Shown here: one piece after another, positions 56,516-63,498 of the stretch
Position numbering within the stretch: the first letter of the stretch is position 1
Layout of the letters: the number at the start of each line of letters is the position of its first letter
NCBI GenBank assembly: GCA_022844205.1
Contig: JALHMF010000009.1
Location: 56,750 to 120,749, forward strand
DNA: 64,000 nt
DNA from: Xanthobacteraceae bacterium
GTDB lineage: Bacteria > Pseudomonadota > Alphaproteobacteria > Rhizobiales > Xanthobacteraceae
Direction of reading: 5' to 3'
The notes under the pieces: model-generated
Seen by the model: only the letters and a program-made list of their open reading frames with translations
What the model was told of the DNA's origin: nothing
Databases searched by the model: none
Made by a program: the position numbers and the translations under genes

Positions 56516-56818
56516 ATGACAAAAAAACTGCCGCCCATGCATCCCGGCGAAGTGCTCCGTGAAGAATTCATGGAGCCGATGCGCCTTTCCGCGGGCGCGA
56601 TTGCGCGTGCGATCGGTGTGCCGCGGACCCGCATCGAACGGATTGCGGATGAAAAGACCGGCATCACGGCGGACACCGCTTTGCGCCTTGCCAGATATTT
56701 CGGGAACAGCGCCGGATTCTGGCTGAATTTGCAAAATGACTACGATGTAGAGGTCGCGGAGCGCGCGATTGAGCGGGATCTGAAGAAGATCGAACCACAC
56801 GAGGACGCTGCGGCCTGA
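56516..56818 (+). CDS. higA: HigA-family antitoxin, module 1
   Basis: A 100-residue helix-turn-helix antitoxin that neutralises HigB and represses the operon. It shows MHPGEVLREEFMEPMRLSAG, the HTH GAIARAIGVPRTRIERIADE around residues 28-47, and DTALRLARYFGNSAGFWLNL, the family signature. ATG 56516 is placed 9 bases after AGGAG; in-frame ATGs at 56498 and 56507 are possible. Toxin-first order is normal for HigBA. Confidence 0.93.
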   Translation: MTKKLPPMHPGEVLREEFMEPMRLSAGAIARAIGVPRTRIERIADEKTGITADTALRLARYFGNSAGFWLNLQNDYDVEVAERAIERDLKKIEPHEDAAA

Positions 56819-56840
56819 ATATGCGTCTTTAGAGCGCAGG

Positions 56841-59054
56841 CTATTTTCCCGGAGCGAGCGGAAACAATTCATCCGGCGCGAAATCGTCCACCTCGATCAC
56901 TTTGTCGACAGCGGCGTCGGCTGCTTGCAGCAGGCGTGCTTCCTCGGCGGTGATCGCGTTCTTTTCCAGCGCGGCTTTGGCGTCGCGCACGCCGGCACCC
57001 CGGATTTTCTTGCGGATCGGTTCGGTCTCGTGGACCAGGTTGAAGGCACGCTCCAGCCGCGCCATGCCGTCGTCGCCCTGACCGAGATAAATGCCGGGCA
57101 CGATGCGCTCGCGCGCTTCCGAAGGCGACATCAATAACTCCGCGCATTCGATGGTCAGCCGGTCGGTAGGCCCGCGCCGCCGCCGGCCGCCGGGCTGCAC
57201 GATGGTGCGCAGGAAGGCCGCCGTCACCCGGCCCGGCAGATTGGCAAAGACTTCGTCGAAGCGGTCGTCGATGATTTCAAAGCCGGTCTCCATGTTCCAC
57301 GCCAGCAGCGGGAAGTCGCTCGGCTGTTCGCCTTCGTCCTCGAAGCGCTTGAGCGCGGCGGAGAGCAGATAGAGTTCGGAGAGAATGTCGCCGAGACGCG
57401 CCGACAGCATTTCCTTGCGTTTCAGCGCGCCGCCCAAGGTCAGCAGCGCCATGTCCGCGACCAGCGCGAAGCAGGCCGAGTAACGCGAGAGCTGCTTGTA
57501 GAACGGCTCCGCATTGCCGACATTGCCGGGCGCCGGCGCAAAGAAGCCGACCGTCCAGCTTCGCCACCAGGCGCGGAAAAAGTTCTTGCAGCTGTGGCCG
57601 ACATGCTTCCAGAACGCATCGTCGAAATCGTCCAGCCCGCGCGCGGGGTCCTTGTCCTCCAGTGCCAGCATCTCCTTCAGCAGATACGGATGACAGCGGA
57701 TGGCGCCCTGTCCGAAGATGATGAGATTACGGGTGAGGATGTTCGCGCCCTCGACGGTGATGCCGACCGGAATCGCGCGGTAGAGATTGCCGAGATAATT
57801 CAGCGGTCCGTCGATCACCGATTTTCCGGCGTGCACGTCCATCGCGTCGTTGATGGAGTCGCGCATTCTGTAGGTCGCGTGCGCCTTCATGATCGCGGAA
57901 ATCACCGCGAGCTTGTGGCCCTGATCGAGACCGGCGCAGGTGAGCCGGCGCGCGGCGTCGAGCAGATACGCGGTCGCGGCGAGGCGGGCGAGGCGGCGCT
58001 GCACGCCCTCGAATTTTCCGATCGGCACATTGAACTGCTGACGAACGCGCGCATAGGCGCCCGTGGTGCGCGCCGACAGTGCCGTGCCCGCGGCCGACAG
58101 CGACGGCAGCGAAATTCCGCGCCCCGCCGCGAGCGCGCTCATCAGCATTTTCCAGCCGTGACCGACCTGCGCCACGCCGCCGATCACGTGGTCGACGGGA
58201 ATGAACACGTCATGCCCGCGATTGGGTCCATTTTGAAAGACCTGCATCGACGGCAGATGGCGGCGGCCGATCTCGACGCCTTTCAGATTTGTCGGCACCA
58301 GCGCCACCGTGATGCCGCGCTCTTCCTGCGCGCCGATCAGGTGTTCGGGATCGTAAAGCTTGAAGGCGAGCCCCATCACCGTCGCGACCGGGCCGAGCGT
58401 TATATAACGTTTATGCCAGTTCAGCCGGATGCCGAGTTCATTGGATTGGGGATCGCGCATGACGATGCCGGGGTCGGTCATCGCCGCCGCGTCGGAGCCG
58501 GCTTCCGGCGAGGTCAAACCGAAGCAGGGAATTTCCTGACCCAAGGCGAGGCGCGGGAGCCAATGTTTTCTTTGAGCATCGGTGCCGAACTGAATCAGCA
58601 ATTCACCCGGCCCGAGCGAATTCGGCACCATCACCGTCACGGCGGCCGCGAGCGAGCGGCTTGAGACCTTCCGCACCACTTCGGAATGCGCGTAGGCGGA
58701 GAAACCAAGCCCGCCGTATTCGCGCGGGATAATCATGCCGAAGAATTTGTGCGCCTTGAGATACGCCCAGACTTCCGGCGGCAGGTCGCGGAATTCCCAG
58801 TTGATCTTCCAGTCGTCGAGCATCCCGCAAAGCGCTTCGCATGGCCCGTCGAGGAATGCCTGCTCGTCCGGCGAAAGCTTCGCCTGCGGCACGGCGAGCA
58901 GCTTGTCCCAGTCGGGATTGCCGGCGAAGAGTTCGGCGTCCCACCAGACGTCGCCCGCCTCCAGCGCCTCGCGCTCGGTATCGGAGATCGAGGGGAGCAC
59001 GCCCTTCGCCCAGCGGAAGATCGGCTTGGTGATGTAGTCCCGGCGGATGCCCAT
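56841..59054 (-). CDS. fadE: Acyl-CoA dehydrogenase, FadE (YafH) type
   Basis: First step of fatty acid beta-oxidation. The 737-residue protein has an acyl-CoA dehydrogenase N-terminal part from ~60, with FFGMIIPREYGGLGFSAYAH, the FAD/substrate segment CFGLTSPEAGSDAAAMTDPG around residues 187-206, and a middle segment VALVPTNLKGVEIGRRHLPS. The C-terminal DUF1974 region (~440-735) distinguishes FadE from ordinary ~390-residue dehydrogenases. It lacks the hydrophobic N-terminus of E. coli FadE, hence its shorter length. It is convergent with higA, 22 bp away. Confidence 0.92.
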   Translation of the reverse strand: MGIRRDYITKPIFRWAKGVLPSISDTEREALEAGDVWWDAELFAGNPDWDKLLAVPQAKLSPDEQAFLDGPCEALCGMLDDWKINWEFRDLPPEVWAYLKAHKFFGMIIPREYGGLGFSAYAHSEVVRKVSSRSLAAAVTVMVPNSLGPGELLIQFGTDAQRKHWLPRLALGQEIPCFGLTSPEAGSDAAAMTDPGIVMRDPQSNELGIRLNWHKRYITLGPVATVMGLAFKLYDPEHLIGAQEERGITVALVPTNLKGVEIGRRHLPSMQVFQNGPNRGHDVFIPVDHVIGGVAQVGHGWKMLMSALAAGRGISLPSLSAAGTALSARTTGAYARVRQQFNVPIGKFEGVQRRLARLAATAYLLDAARRLTCAGLDQGHKLAVISAIMKAHATYRMRDSINDAMDVHAGKSVIDGPLNYLGNLYRAIPVGITVEGANILTRNLIIFGQGAIRCHPYLLKEMLALEDKDPARGLDDFDDAFWKHVGHSCKNFFRAWWRSWTVGFFAPAPGNVGNAEPFYKQLSRYSACFALVADMALLTLGGALKRKEMLSARLGDILSELYLLSAALKRFEDEGEQPSDFPLLAWNMETGFEIIDDRFDEVFANLPGRVTAAFLRTIVQPGGRRRRGPTDRLTIECAELLMSPSEARERIVPGIYLGQGDDGMARLERAFNLVHETEPIRKKIRGAGVRDAKAALEKNAITAEEARLLQAADAAVDKVIEVDDFAPDELFPLAPGK

Positions 59055-59097
59055 GATCTATTCTTTGTCATCGCCGGGCTTGTCCCGGCGATCTCGC

Positions 59098-59394
59098 TTA
59101 GGAAGGCGATGAAATATCCTCATACAGGTCCCTCCAAGTTGCGTTGTCTTTCAAAATCAGACGTGTTTTCCAGACACGGGGCCAATGCTTGATATTCTTC
59201 TCGCGCTGGATGGCCTGATAACTCGACGAATAGACTTCGTAATAAACCAGTTGGTCGATTCCGTATCGCCTTGTAAACGAGTCGGCCTGTCCTTTCTTGT
59301 GTTCAAATACTCTTCGCACAAGATCGTTCGTTACGCCGATATACAGGGCTCCACCTGGACGGCTCGCGAGTATATAAACGTAGTATTGTTTCAT
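59098..59394 (-). CDS. GIY-YIG nuclease superfamily protein (YhbQ-like)
   Basis: A small single-domain putative endonuclease of 98 residues. It has YYVYILASRPGGALYIGVTN (the GIY-YIG pair, ~3-22), the catalytic Arg region DLVRRVFEHKKGQADSFTRR, YGIDQLVYYEVY and AIQREKNIKHWPR with the conserved Glu. ATG 59394 is preferred because the 15-codon extension to 59439 is translated from a CCGGGCTTGTCCCGG-type repeat. The lower-GC codons hint at separate origin. Function of this family is unknown. Confidence 0.88.
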   Translation of the reverse strand: MKQYYVYILASRPGGALYIGVTNDLVRRVFEHKKGQADSFTRRYGIDQLVYYEVYSSSYQAIQREKNIKHWPRVWKTRLILKDNATWRDLYEDISSPS

Positions 59395-59399
59395 TGGCC

Positions 59400-59470
59400 G
59401 AGTTTCAGAAATCGGGATGGCCGGGACAAGCCCGGCCATGACACCGTGGACAAGCCCGGCAATGACAAGT
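59400..59470. repeat. CCGGGACAAGCCCGG repeat between GIY-YIG and vWA genes
   Basis: GATGGCCGGGACAAGCCCGG at about 59415 is followed by GGACAAGCCCGGCAATGACA. The complementary form CCGGGCTTGTCCCGG occurs at 59076-59090 and again near 62696-62710. These short elements flank the GIY-YIG gene on both sides. Confidence 0.65.
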
Positions 59471-59488
59471 TAAGGGTTGCGCGGCCTC

Positions 59489-60664
59489 ATGTTCATCCAC
59501 TTCTTCACCGAGCTGAAATCCGCCGGCCTTCCCGTCACGCCACGGGAATATCTGACGCTCATGCAGGCGATGGACCGCGACCTCGCCGGCCGCCGCATCG
59601 AGGATTTCTACTATCTCGCGCGCGCGGCCCTCGTGAAGGACGAGCGCAATCTGGATAAATTCGACCGCGTGTTCGGCGAGGTGTTCAAGGGCATCGAGAC
59701 GCTGGAGGAAACCGGCGAGGTGGCGATCCCGGAAGAATGGCTGAAGAAGCTCGCCGAAAAATATCTCTCACCTGAAGAGATGAAGGAAATAAGTGCGCTC
59801 GGCGGCTGGGACAAACTGATGGAGACGCTGGCGAAGCGTCTCGCAGAGCAGAAAGGCCGCCATCAGGGCGGCTCCAAATGGATCGGCACCGCCGGCACGT
59901 CGCCGTTCGGCGCCTATGGCTACAATCCCGAAGGGGTGCGCATCGGACAGGACAAAAGCCGTCACCAGCGCGCGGTGAAGGTGTGGGACAAGCGCGAGTT
60001 CAGGGATCTCGACGGCGACACCGAGCTTGGCACGCGCAACATCAAAATCGCCCTTCGCCGTCTGCGCAAATTCGCGCGCACCGGCGCGCCGGACGAACTG
60101 GACCTGCCAAGCACCATCCGCTCGACCGCGAAGCAGGGCTGGCTCGACGTGCAGATGCGCCCCGAACGGCGCAACGCCGTGAAGGTGCTGATCTTCTTCG
60201 ACATCGGCGGCTCGATGGACTGGCACATCCAAACTTGTGAAGAGCTGTTTTCCGCCGCGCGCAGCGAGTTCAAGCACCTCGAATATTTCTACTTCCACAA
60301 CTGTGTGTACGAAAGATTGTGGAAGGACAATCAGCGGCGCTGGAAGGAAACGATGCCGACGATGGAGGTGCTGCACAAGTTTCCGCACGACTATAAAGTG
60401 ATCTTCGTCGGCGACGCCGCGATGAGCCCGTACGAGATCAACATGCCGGGCGGCTCGGTCGAGCATAGGAACGAGGAGCCGGGCGAAGTCTGGATGCGGC
60501 GCGTGCTCGGCACGTATCCCAATGCCGTCTGGCTCAATCCTGTGCCGGTGGAAAACTGGAACTACACCGCCTCCACGCGCATGATCCGCGCGCTGATGGA
60601 AGGCCGGATGTTTCCGCTGACGCTGGAAGGACTCGATGCAGCGATGCGGGAGTTGGGGCGATGA
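59489..60664 (+). CDS. vWA-domain protein, CoxE-like
   Basis: A 391-residue cytosolic protein of the von Willebrand A / CoxE type that usually works with a MoxR AAA ATPase in metalloenzyme or complex maturation. The N-terminal helical part starts MFIHFFTELKSAGLPVTPRE. The vWA domain begins around residue 225 with the MIDAS motif VLIFFDIGGSMDWHIQ and continues through DYKVIFVGDAAMSPYEI. The final residues read MEGRMFPLTLEGLDAAMREL. No MoxR gene is adjacent. The last 76 bp (60589-60664) are the parent of the three repeats downstream. Confidence 0.88.
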   Translation: MFIHFFTELKSAGLPVTPREYLTLMQAMDRDLAGRRIEDFYYLARAALVKDERNLDKFDRVFGEVFKGIETLEETGEVAIPEEWLKKLAEKYLSPEEMKEISALGGWDKLMETLAKRLAEQKGRHQGGSKWIGTAGTSPFGAYGYNPEGVRIGQDKSRHQRAVKVWDKREFRDLDGDTELGTRNIKIALRRLRKFARTGAPDELDLPSTIRSTAKQGWLDVQMRPERRNAVKVLIFFDIGGSMDWHIQTCEELFSAARSEFKHLEYFYFHNCVYERLWKDNQRRWKETMPTMEVLHKFPHDYKVIFVGDAAMSPYEINMPGGSVEHRNEEPGEVWMRRVLGTYPNAVWLNPVPVENWNYTASTRMIRALMEGRMFPLTLEGLDAAMRELGR

Positions 60665-60686
60665 ATCTGCGCGCGGCGAGTCCCCG

Positions 60687-61160
60687 ATGATCGTGTCCAC
60701 CGCCGCGACCGTCATCCTGGTCCTTTGCTCGATCCTCGTGATGTACGAAACGATGCGGCTCACCGACGATCATCTCTCGCAACTGCCGTTGCCGCCGCGC
60801 CCGCGGATCATGATCGTCGTACTTGCCGTTTTTGTCGGCCATACCATCACGATCTTCCTGTATGCCTTCGCGTACTGGCTGCTCGCGGTGCAGTGGAAGA
60901 TCGGCGGCTTCGCCGGCACTATGCCGGTTACGGGCTTCTTGGATTGCCTGTATTTTTCTGCGGTCACCTACACCTCGCTCGGCTTCGGCGACCTCTATCC
61001 CGTTTCCGATATCAGGATGGTGACCGGCTTCGAGGCGTTGAACGGCCTGTTGCTGATCGGCTGGTCGGCGACCTTCACGTACCTCACGATGCAGCGCCTG
61101 TGGCCGATGCACAGAACGCGGCGGCGCAATACCCGACGCGTGCGCCGACGGCGTGGGTGA
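60687..61160 (+). CDS. Two-TM ion channel family protein (cassette A)
   Basis: A 157-residue membrane protein. Helices lie around residues 3-22, 38-64 and 115-137, with a pore loop LYFSAVTYTSLGFGDLYPVS around 85-104 whose TSLGFGD matches potassium-channel selectivity filters. The C-terminus is strongly basic (RTRRRNTRRVRRRRG). ATG 60687 begins 23 bases after the vWA stop. Its stop codon lies inside the start of the next vWA-tail copy. It may be a K+ or non-selective channel; no gating domain is present. Confidence 0.85.
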   Translation: MIVSTAATVILVLCSILVMYETMRLTDDHLSQLPLPPRPRIMIVVLAVFVGHTITIFLYAFAYWLLAVQWKIGGFAGTMPVTGFLDCLYFSAVTYTSLGFGDLYPVSDIRMVTGFEALNGLLLIGWSATFTYLTMQRLWPMHRTRRRNTRRVRRRRG

Positions 61161-61227
61161 TGCGGGGGAAGTATTTCCGCTGACGCCGGAAGGACTGGAT
61201 TCGGTGATGCGGGCGTTGGGGCGATAG
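61157..61227 (+). repeat. vWA gene-tail copy 1
   Basis: TTTCCGCTGACGCCGGAAGG and following bases match the vWA 3' end; over the last 54 bp I count 46 identities. Read in the parental frame it gives FPLTPEGLDSVMRALGR and a stop (TAG), so coding sense and stop are conserved. It closes the ion-channel unit and begins over the channel stop codon. Confidence 0.85.
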
Positions 61228-61253
61228 ATTGTTCTGCCCATGGAAGCCTTTTT

Positions 61254-61448
61254 ATGCTGCGCGATAGCCGTGATATAATACGGCGGCTGGAACGGGATGG
61301 CTTCGAGCTTGTCTCGGTTCGCGGTTCGCACCATAAGTTTGCCCATCGTCCGTCGCGCAAACTGGTGATTGTGCCGCACCCGCGCAAGGATATTCCACCC
61401 GGCACGGTGCGTTCGATTTACCGACAGGCCGGCTGGCAAAAGGACTGA
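61254..61448 (+). CDS. hicA: HicA toxin (cassette B)
   Basis: A double-stranded-RNA-binding-fold mRNA interferase of 64 residues. It reads SRDIIRRLERDGFELVSVRG, then the catalytic histidine in GSHHKFAHR around residues 25-33 and VPHPRKDIPPGTVRSIYRQA. ATG 61254 starts 27 bases after the gene-tail copy. It is followed 11 bp later by hicB, the usual order of HicAB modules. Confidence 0.93.
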   Translation: MLRDSRDIIRRLERDGFELVSVRGSHHKFAHRPSRKLVIVPHPRKDIPPGTVRSIYRQAGWQKD

Positions 61449-61459
61449 GGGACGCTTCG

Positions 61460-61750
61460 ATGACTCACTATATCGCCGTCATCCATAAGGATCGTGATTC
61501 CGGTTACGGGGTGTCGTTTCCGGATGTCCCCGGCGTGGTTACGGCGGCTGATTCAATCGACGAAGCCATACGCAACGCCGCCGAGGTTCTGGCCTTTGCG
61601 GCGGAAGACTGGTCCGAATTGAAGGGGACAGCATTTCCGCGCCCGCGCACGATTGACGAATTGCGCAACGATCCCGGCTTCAACGAGAGCGCCGAAGGTG
61701 CGGTCGTGGCGGCGGTGCCGTTCGACTTAAACGTCGGCCAGGCAGCCTGA
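61460..61750 (+). CDS. hicB: HicB-family antitoxin (cassette B)
   Basis: A 96-residue antitoxin that binds HicA. The N-terminal domain has IAVIHKDRDSGYGVSFPDVP and GVVTAADSIDEAIRNAAEVL, the HicB pattern. No C-terminal helix-turn-helix or ribbon-helix-helix is evident, as the tail (GAVVAAVPFDLNVGQAA) is beta-like. This is a short form, so how the module represses itself is not clear. Spacing to hicA is 11 bp. Confidence 0.92.
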   Translation: MTHYIAVIHKDRDSGYGVSFPDVPGVVTAADSIDEAIRNAAEVLAFAAEDWSELKGTAFPRPRTIDELRNDPGFNESAEGAVVAAVPFDLNVGQAA

Positions 61751-61781
61751 ACCATTCGCCGCGCCGGCGCGGACGATCCCC

Positions 61782-61857
61782 CGCGCTGATGGAGGGGAGG
61801 ATGTTTCCGCTCATGCTGGAAGGACTCGATGCAGTGATGCGGGCGTTGGTACGATAA
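61782..61857 (+). repeat. vWA gene-tail copy 2
   Basis: Matches the full 76 bp of the vWA 3' end at 60589-60664 with 66 identities by hand count, starting CGCGCTGATGGAGGGGAGG. It translates in the parental frame to MEGRMFPLMLEGLDAVMRAL, two more residues and a TAA stop. It closes the hicAB unit 31 bp after hicB. Confidence 0.9.
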
Positions 61858-61939
61858 GGTAATTCGACCGGCCCCGGATACTTTCCGCGCAGCATGGTCG
61901 CGGCGGGCTCTCACGCAGTGCGAACGTTGGAGAGAACCA

Positions 61940-62368
61940 ATGATGTTTTTCTCGATCGCCGCCGGCGGAATGGCCTTGCTGCTTTTTGTAGCGGCGGCGC
62001 AGCGGCCGCGTCCGTCGCTGTTCGTGGCGGCCATCCTGTGGGGAGCCTACGCCGTCTGGGAGTACTACATCGCGACCGGCGTCCTGTGCGACAAGGACTG
62101 CAACATCCGCGTCGATCTTGTGTTCATGTTTCCGGTACTGGCGATCGCGACCTACCACGCGCGCCGAGCCTATGTGCAGCCATCAAGGGCACTGATGATC
62201 ACCGGCATGTTTCTCGGTGCCGTGGGGATCGCACTTCTGGCGCTTGGGCTGTGGGCGTTCGGCTTCAACGTGTGGGCTGTTGTTGCTGGGATCGGTGCGC
62301 TGGCGCTTGCACTCTACGCCATCAAACTGAAGTTCGCGAAGAAGCCGCCTGATGCCGGAATCGATTAG
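61940..62368 (+). CDS. Four-TM membrane protein of unknown function (cassette C)
   Basis: A 142-residue protein. Hydrophobic segments lie around residues 3-20, 27-46, 60-77, 85-106 and 110-128, so four or five helices. A short loop ATGVLCDKDCNIRVD between the second and third helices has two cysteines. The start is ATGATG at 61940 with GGAG upstream. I recognise no family. It is in the same orientation as the other cassette genes and is followed by gene-tail copy 3. Confidence 0.75.
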   Translation: MMFFSIAAGGMALLLFVAAAQRPRPSLFVAAILWGAYAVWEYYIATGVLCDKDCNIRVDLVFMFPVLAIATYHARRAYVQPSRALMITGMFLGAVGIALLALGLWAFGFNVWAVVAGIGALALALYAIKLKFAKKPPDAGID

Positions 62369-62409
62369 CGGACCGGTGTCCGAAAGCTGGAAGCTCCATC
62401 GCCCGGGCA

Positions 62410-62456
62410 TGACGCTTGAAGGTCTGGATAGCGCGATGTGGGAGTTGGGGAGGTAG
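62410..62456 (+). repeat. vWA gene-tail copy 3
   Basis: Matches the last 47 bp of the vWA gene with 36 identities by hand count, beginning TGACGCTTGAAGGTCTGGAT. In the parental frame it reads MTLEGLDSAMWELGR and a TAG stop. It is the most diverged copy and closes the membrane-protein unit about 40 bp after its stop. Confidence 0.8.
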
Positions 62457-62490
62457 TTGAACTGGCTTATACTGCGGCGGGGAGACAGTC

Positions 62491-62637
62491 TTGAGCGAGG
62501 TAGGAATTTTTGTCTTTGGCTATTTCGGATTGGCTGGAGCATTAATTATTTTAGGATACTGTGCTGACATAATTAGCAGTCCAGCGCTCAAGCGTGATGT
62601 TAAGCGGTGGGTGGCTGGTCACGCCGCGCAATCTTAA
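62491..62637 (+). CDS. Small single-TM protein (possible)
   Basis: A 48-codon frame starting TTG 62491, six bases after GGAG. It reads SEVGIFVFGYFGLAGALIIL and continues GYCADIISSPALKRDVKRW, giving one membrane helix followed by a basic tail, the pattern of small membrane proteins. It uses more A/T than the neighbours. It follows the last gene-tail copy directly and may be the remnant of a fourth unit. Short frames can arise by chance, so confidence is moderate. Confidence 0.5.
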   Translation: MSEVGIFVFGYFGLAGALIILGYCADIISSPALKRDVKRWVAGHAAQS

Positions 62638-62689
62638 ATCCATGACTCGGCACTGCGGATTGCGCGATACTTCATGCCAATTGCTCGTA

Positions 62690-62720
62690 ATGGCCGGGCT
62701 TGTCCCGGCTATCCCGCTTC
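62690..62720. repeat. CCGGGCTTGTCCCGG element
   Basis: AATGGCCGGGCTTGTCCCGG followed by CTATCCCGCTT, the same short element as at 59076-59090 and, in reverse complement, near 59415. It lies between the small TM frame and the second higBA module. The rest of the 62457-62756 gap shows only the small frame. Confidence 0.6.
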
Positions 62721-62756
62721 GTGAGGTTCAGCCTCCCTGACAATTACATTTGCACT

Positions 62757-63071
62757 TTACGCCGCCTTCGCTCTCCGCTTGATTCCTTTCAGAACCCCCG
62801 CCAGTTTCCGCCGCTGCTCCATTAGTTCGAAGTCGTGTTGCAGGCGCAGGAAGAATCCGTCGGTCAGGCCAAAATAGCGAACGAGGCGCAGGTCAGTATC
62901 GGCGGTGACCGCGCGCTTGCCGAGCACGATCTCATTGATGCGCCGGGGCGATACGCCAACGGCCTTGGCAAGAGCCGTCTGCGAAAGCTCCATCGGCTTC
63001 AAAAATTCTTCCAGCAGGATTTCGCCCGGATGCGGGTTTTGCAGTTCAGTGGTAGTCGACGATTTCGACAT
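62757..63071 (-). CDS. higA: HigA-family antitoxin, module 2
   Basis: A 104-residue antitoxin with NPHPGEILLEEFLKPMELSQ, the HTH TALAKAVGVSPRRINEIVLG around residues 32-51 and DTDLRLVRYFGLTDGFFLRL. ATG 63071 is preceded by AAGGAG, and the frame beginning at 63152 would run back over the toxin. The start lies inside the last 26 bp of higB, so translation is coupled. A basic tail IKRRAKAA ends the protein. Confidence 0.93.
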   Translation of the reverse strand: MSKSSTTTELQNPHPGEILLEEFLKPMELSQTALAKAVGVSPRRINEIVLGKRAVTADTDLRLVRYFGLTDGFFLRLQHDFELMEQRRKLAGVLKGIKRRAKAA

Positions 63072-63327
63072 CTTCGGCTCCTTTTCCGGTCCAGCGGAAA
63101 CAAATCCGCCATTGGTCATTGATACGAATGCTCCATTGCCCGGCACGGTCACGCTTCAAGACTTCCAGCCGGTTGCCGGCTGGTACTTTCAGATCGTCGA
63201 GTCTCGATGCCGCGTTCAGCAAACGGAGCTTGCGCAGCGCCACCGACTGAATATCAGATGGAAGACGGCGGCTGCGTTCGCCGTTCCAGATTTTCTCGGT
63301 TTCGCGGTCGGCAAAACTCGCGATCAT
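63046..63327 (-). CDS. higB: HigB/RelE-family toxin, module 2
   Basis: A 93-residue mRNA interferase with MIASFADRETEKIWNGERSR, VALRKLRLLNAASRLDDLK, DRAGQWSIRINDQWRICFRW and the end DVEIVDYH. It is a paralogue of the toxin at 56220. ATG 63327 fits the family start; a longer frame begins upstream, inside the promoter. The -10 box ends seven bases before this ATG, so the mRNA may begin at or next to the start codon. Confidence 0.93.
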   Translation of the reverse strand: MIASFADRETEKIWNGERSRRLPSDIQSVALRKLRLLNAASRLDDLKVPAGNRLEVLKRDRAGQWSIRINDQWRICFRWTGKGAEDVEIVDYH

Positions 63328-63334
63328 TAGTACG

Positions 63335-63363
63335 ACTATAACGCATAACGTTATATGTGTCAA
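63335..63363 (-). promoter_or_regulatory. Consensus promoter and operator of higBA module 2
   Basis: Reading the minus strand, TTGACA (63363-63358) and TATAGT (63340-63335) are separated by exactly 17 bp. The spacer holds ATAACG-N5-CGTTAT and the ten-base palindrome ATAACGTTAT, which overlap the -10 region and are likely HigA binding sites. This is the best sigma-70-type promoter in the window. Confidence 0.82.
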
Positions 63364-63498
63364 AAACTATCGAGGCGCTGTATCGCCGCGTCTTGACAAA
63401 CCTAAGGGTCGGAATATATTCGCATTTATATACTTGGCGTAAGTGACTATTACTTGAGTCAGAGTCGCGCTAGCATCCCCCAAAGCTAGGGGGTCAAA

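Noticed and set aside
59395..59439. Longer start for the GIY-YIG protein
   Set aside because: The added residues are translated from a dispersed CCGGGCTTGTCCCGG-type repeat; the conserved domain begins at the internal ATG 59394.
61157..61227. Tail copy 1 as a new short gene beginning at ATG 61161 or nearby
   Set aside because: The frame with the conserved peptide has no start with a ribosome site; it reads as a remnant of the vWA gene end.
60589..62456. Reading the gene-tail copies as integron attC sites
   Set aside because: The copies end in GTTGGGG or GTTGGTA rather than a GTTRRRY core, lack paired R and L boxes that I can see, and encode a conserved peptide in frame. No integron integrase is present in the window.
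60589..62456. Reading the gene-tail copies as a CRISPR-like array
   Set aside because: Only four copies at about 600-bp intervals with genes between them, diverged by 13-23 percent; no short uniform spacers and no cas genes.
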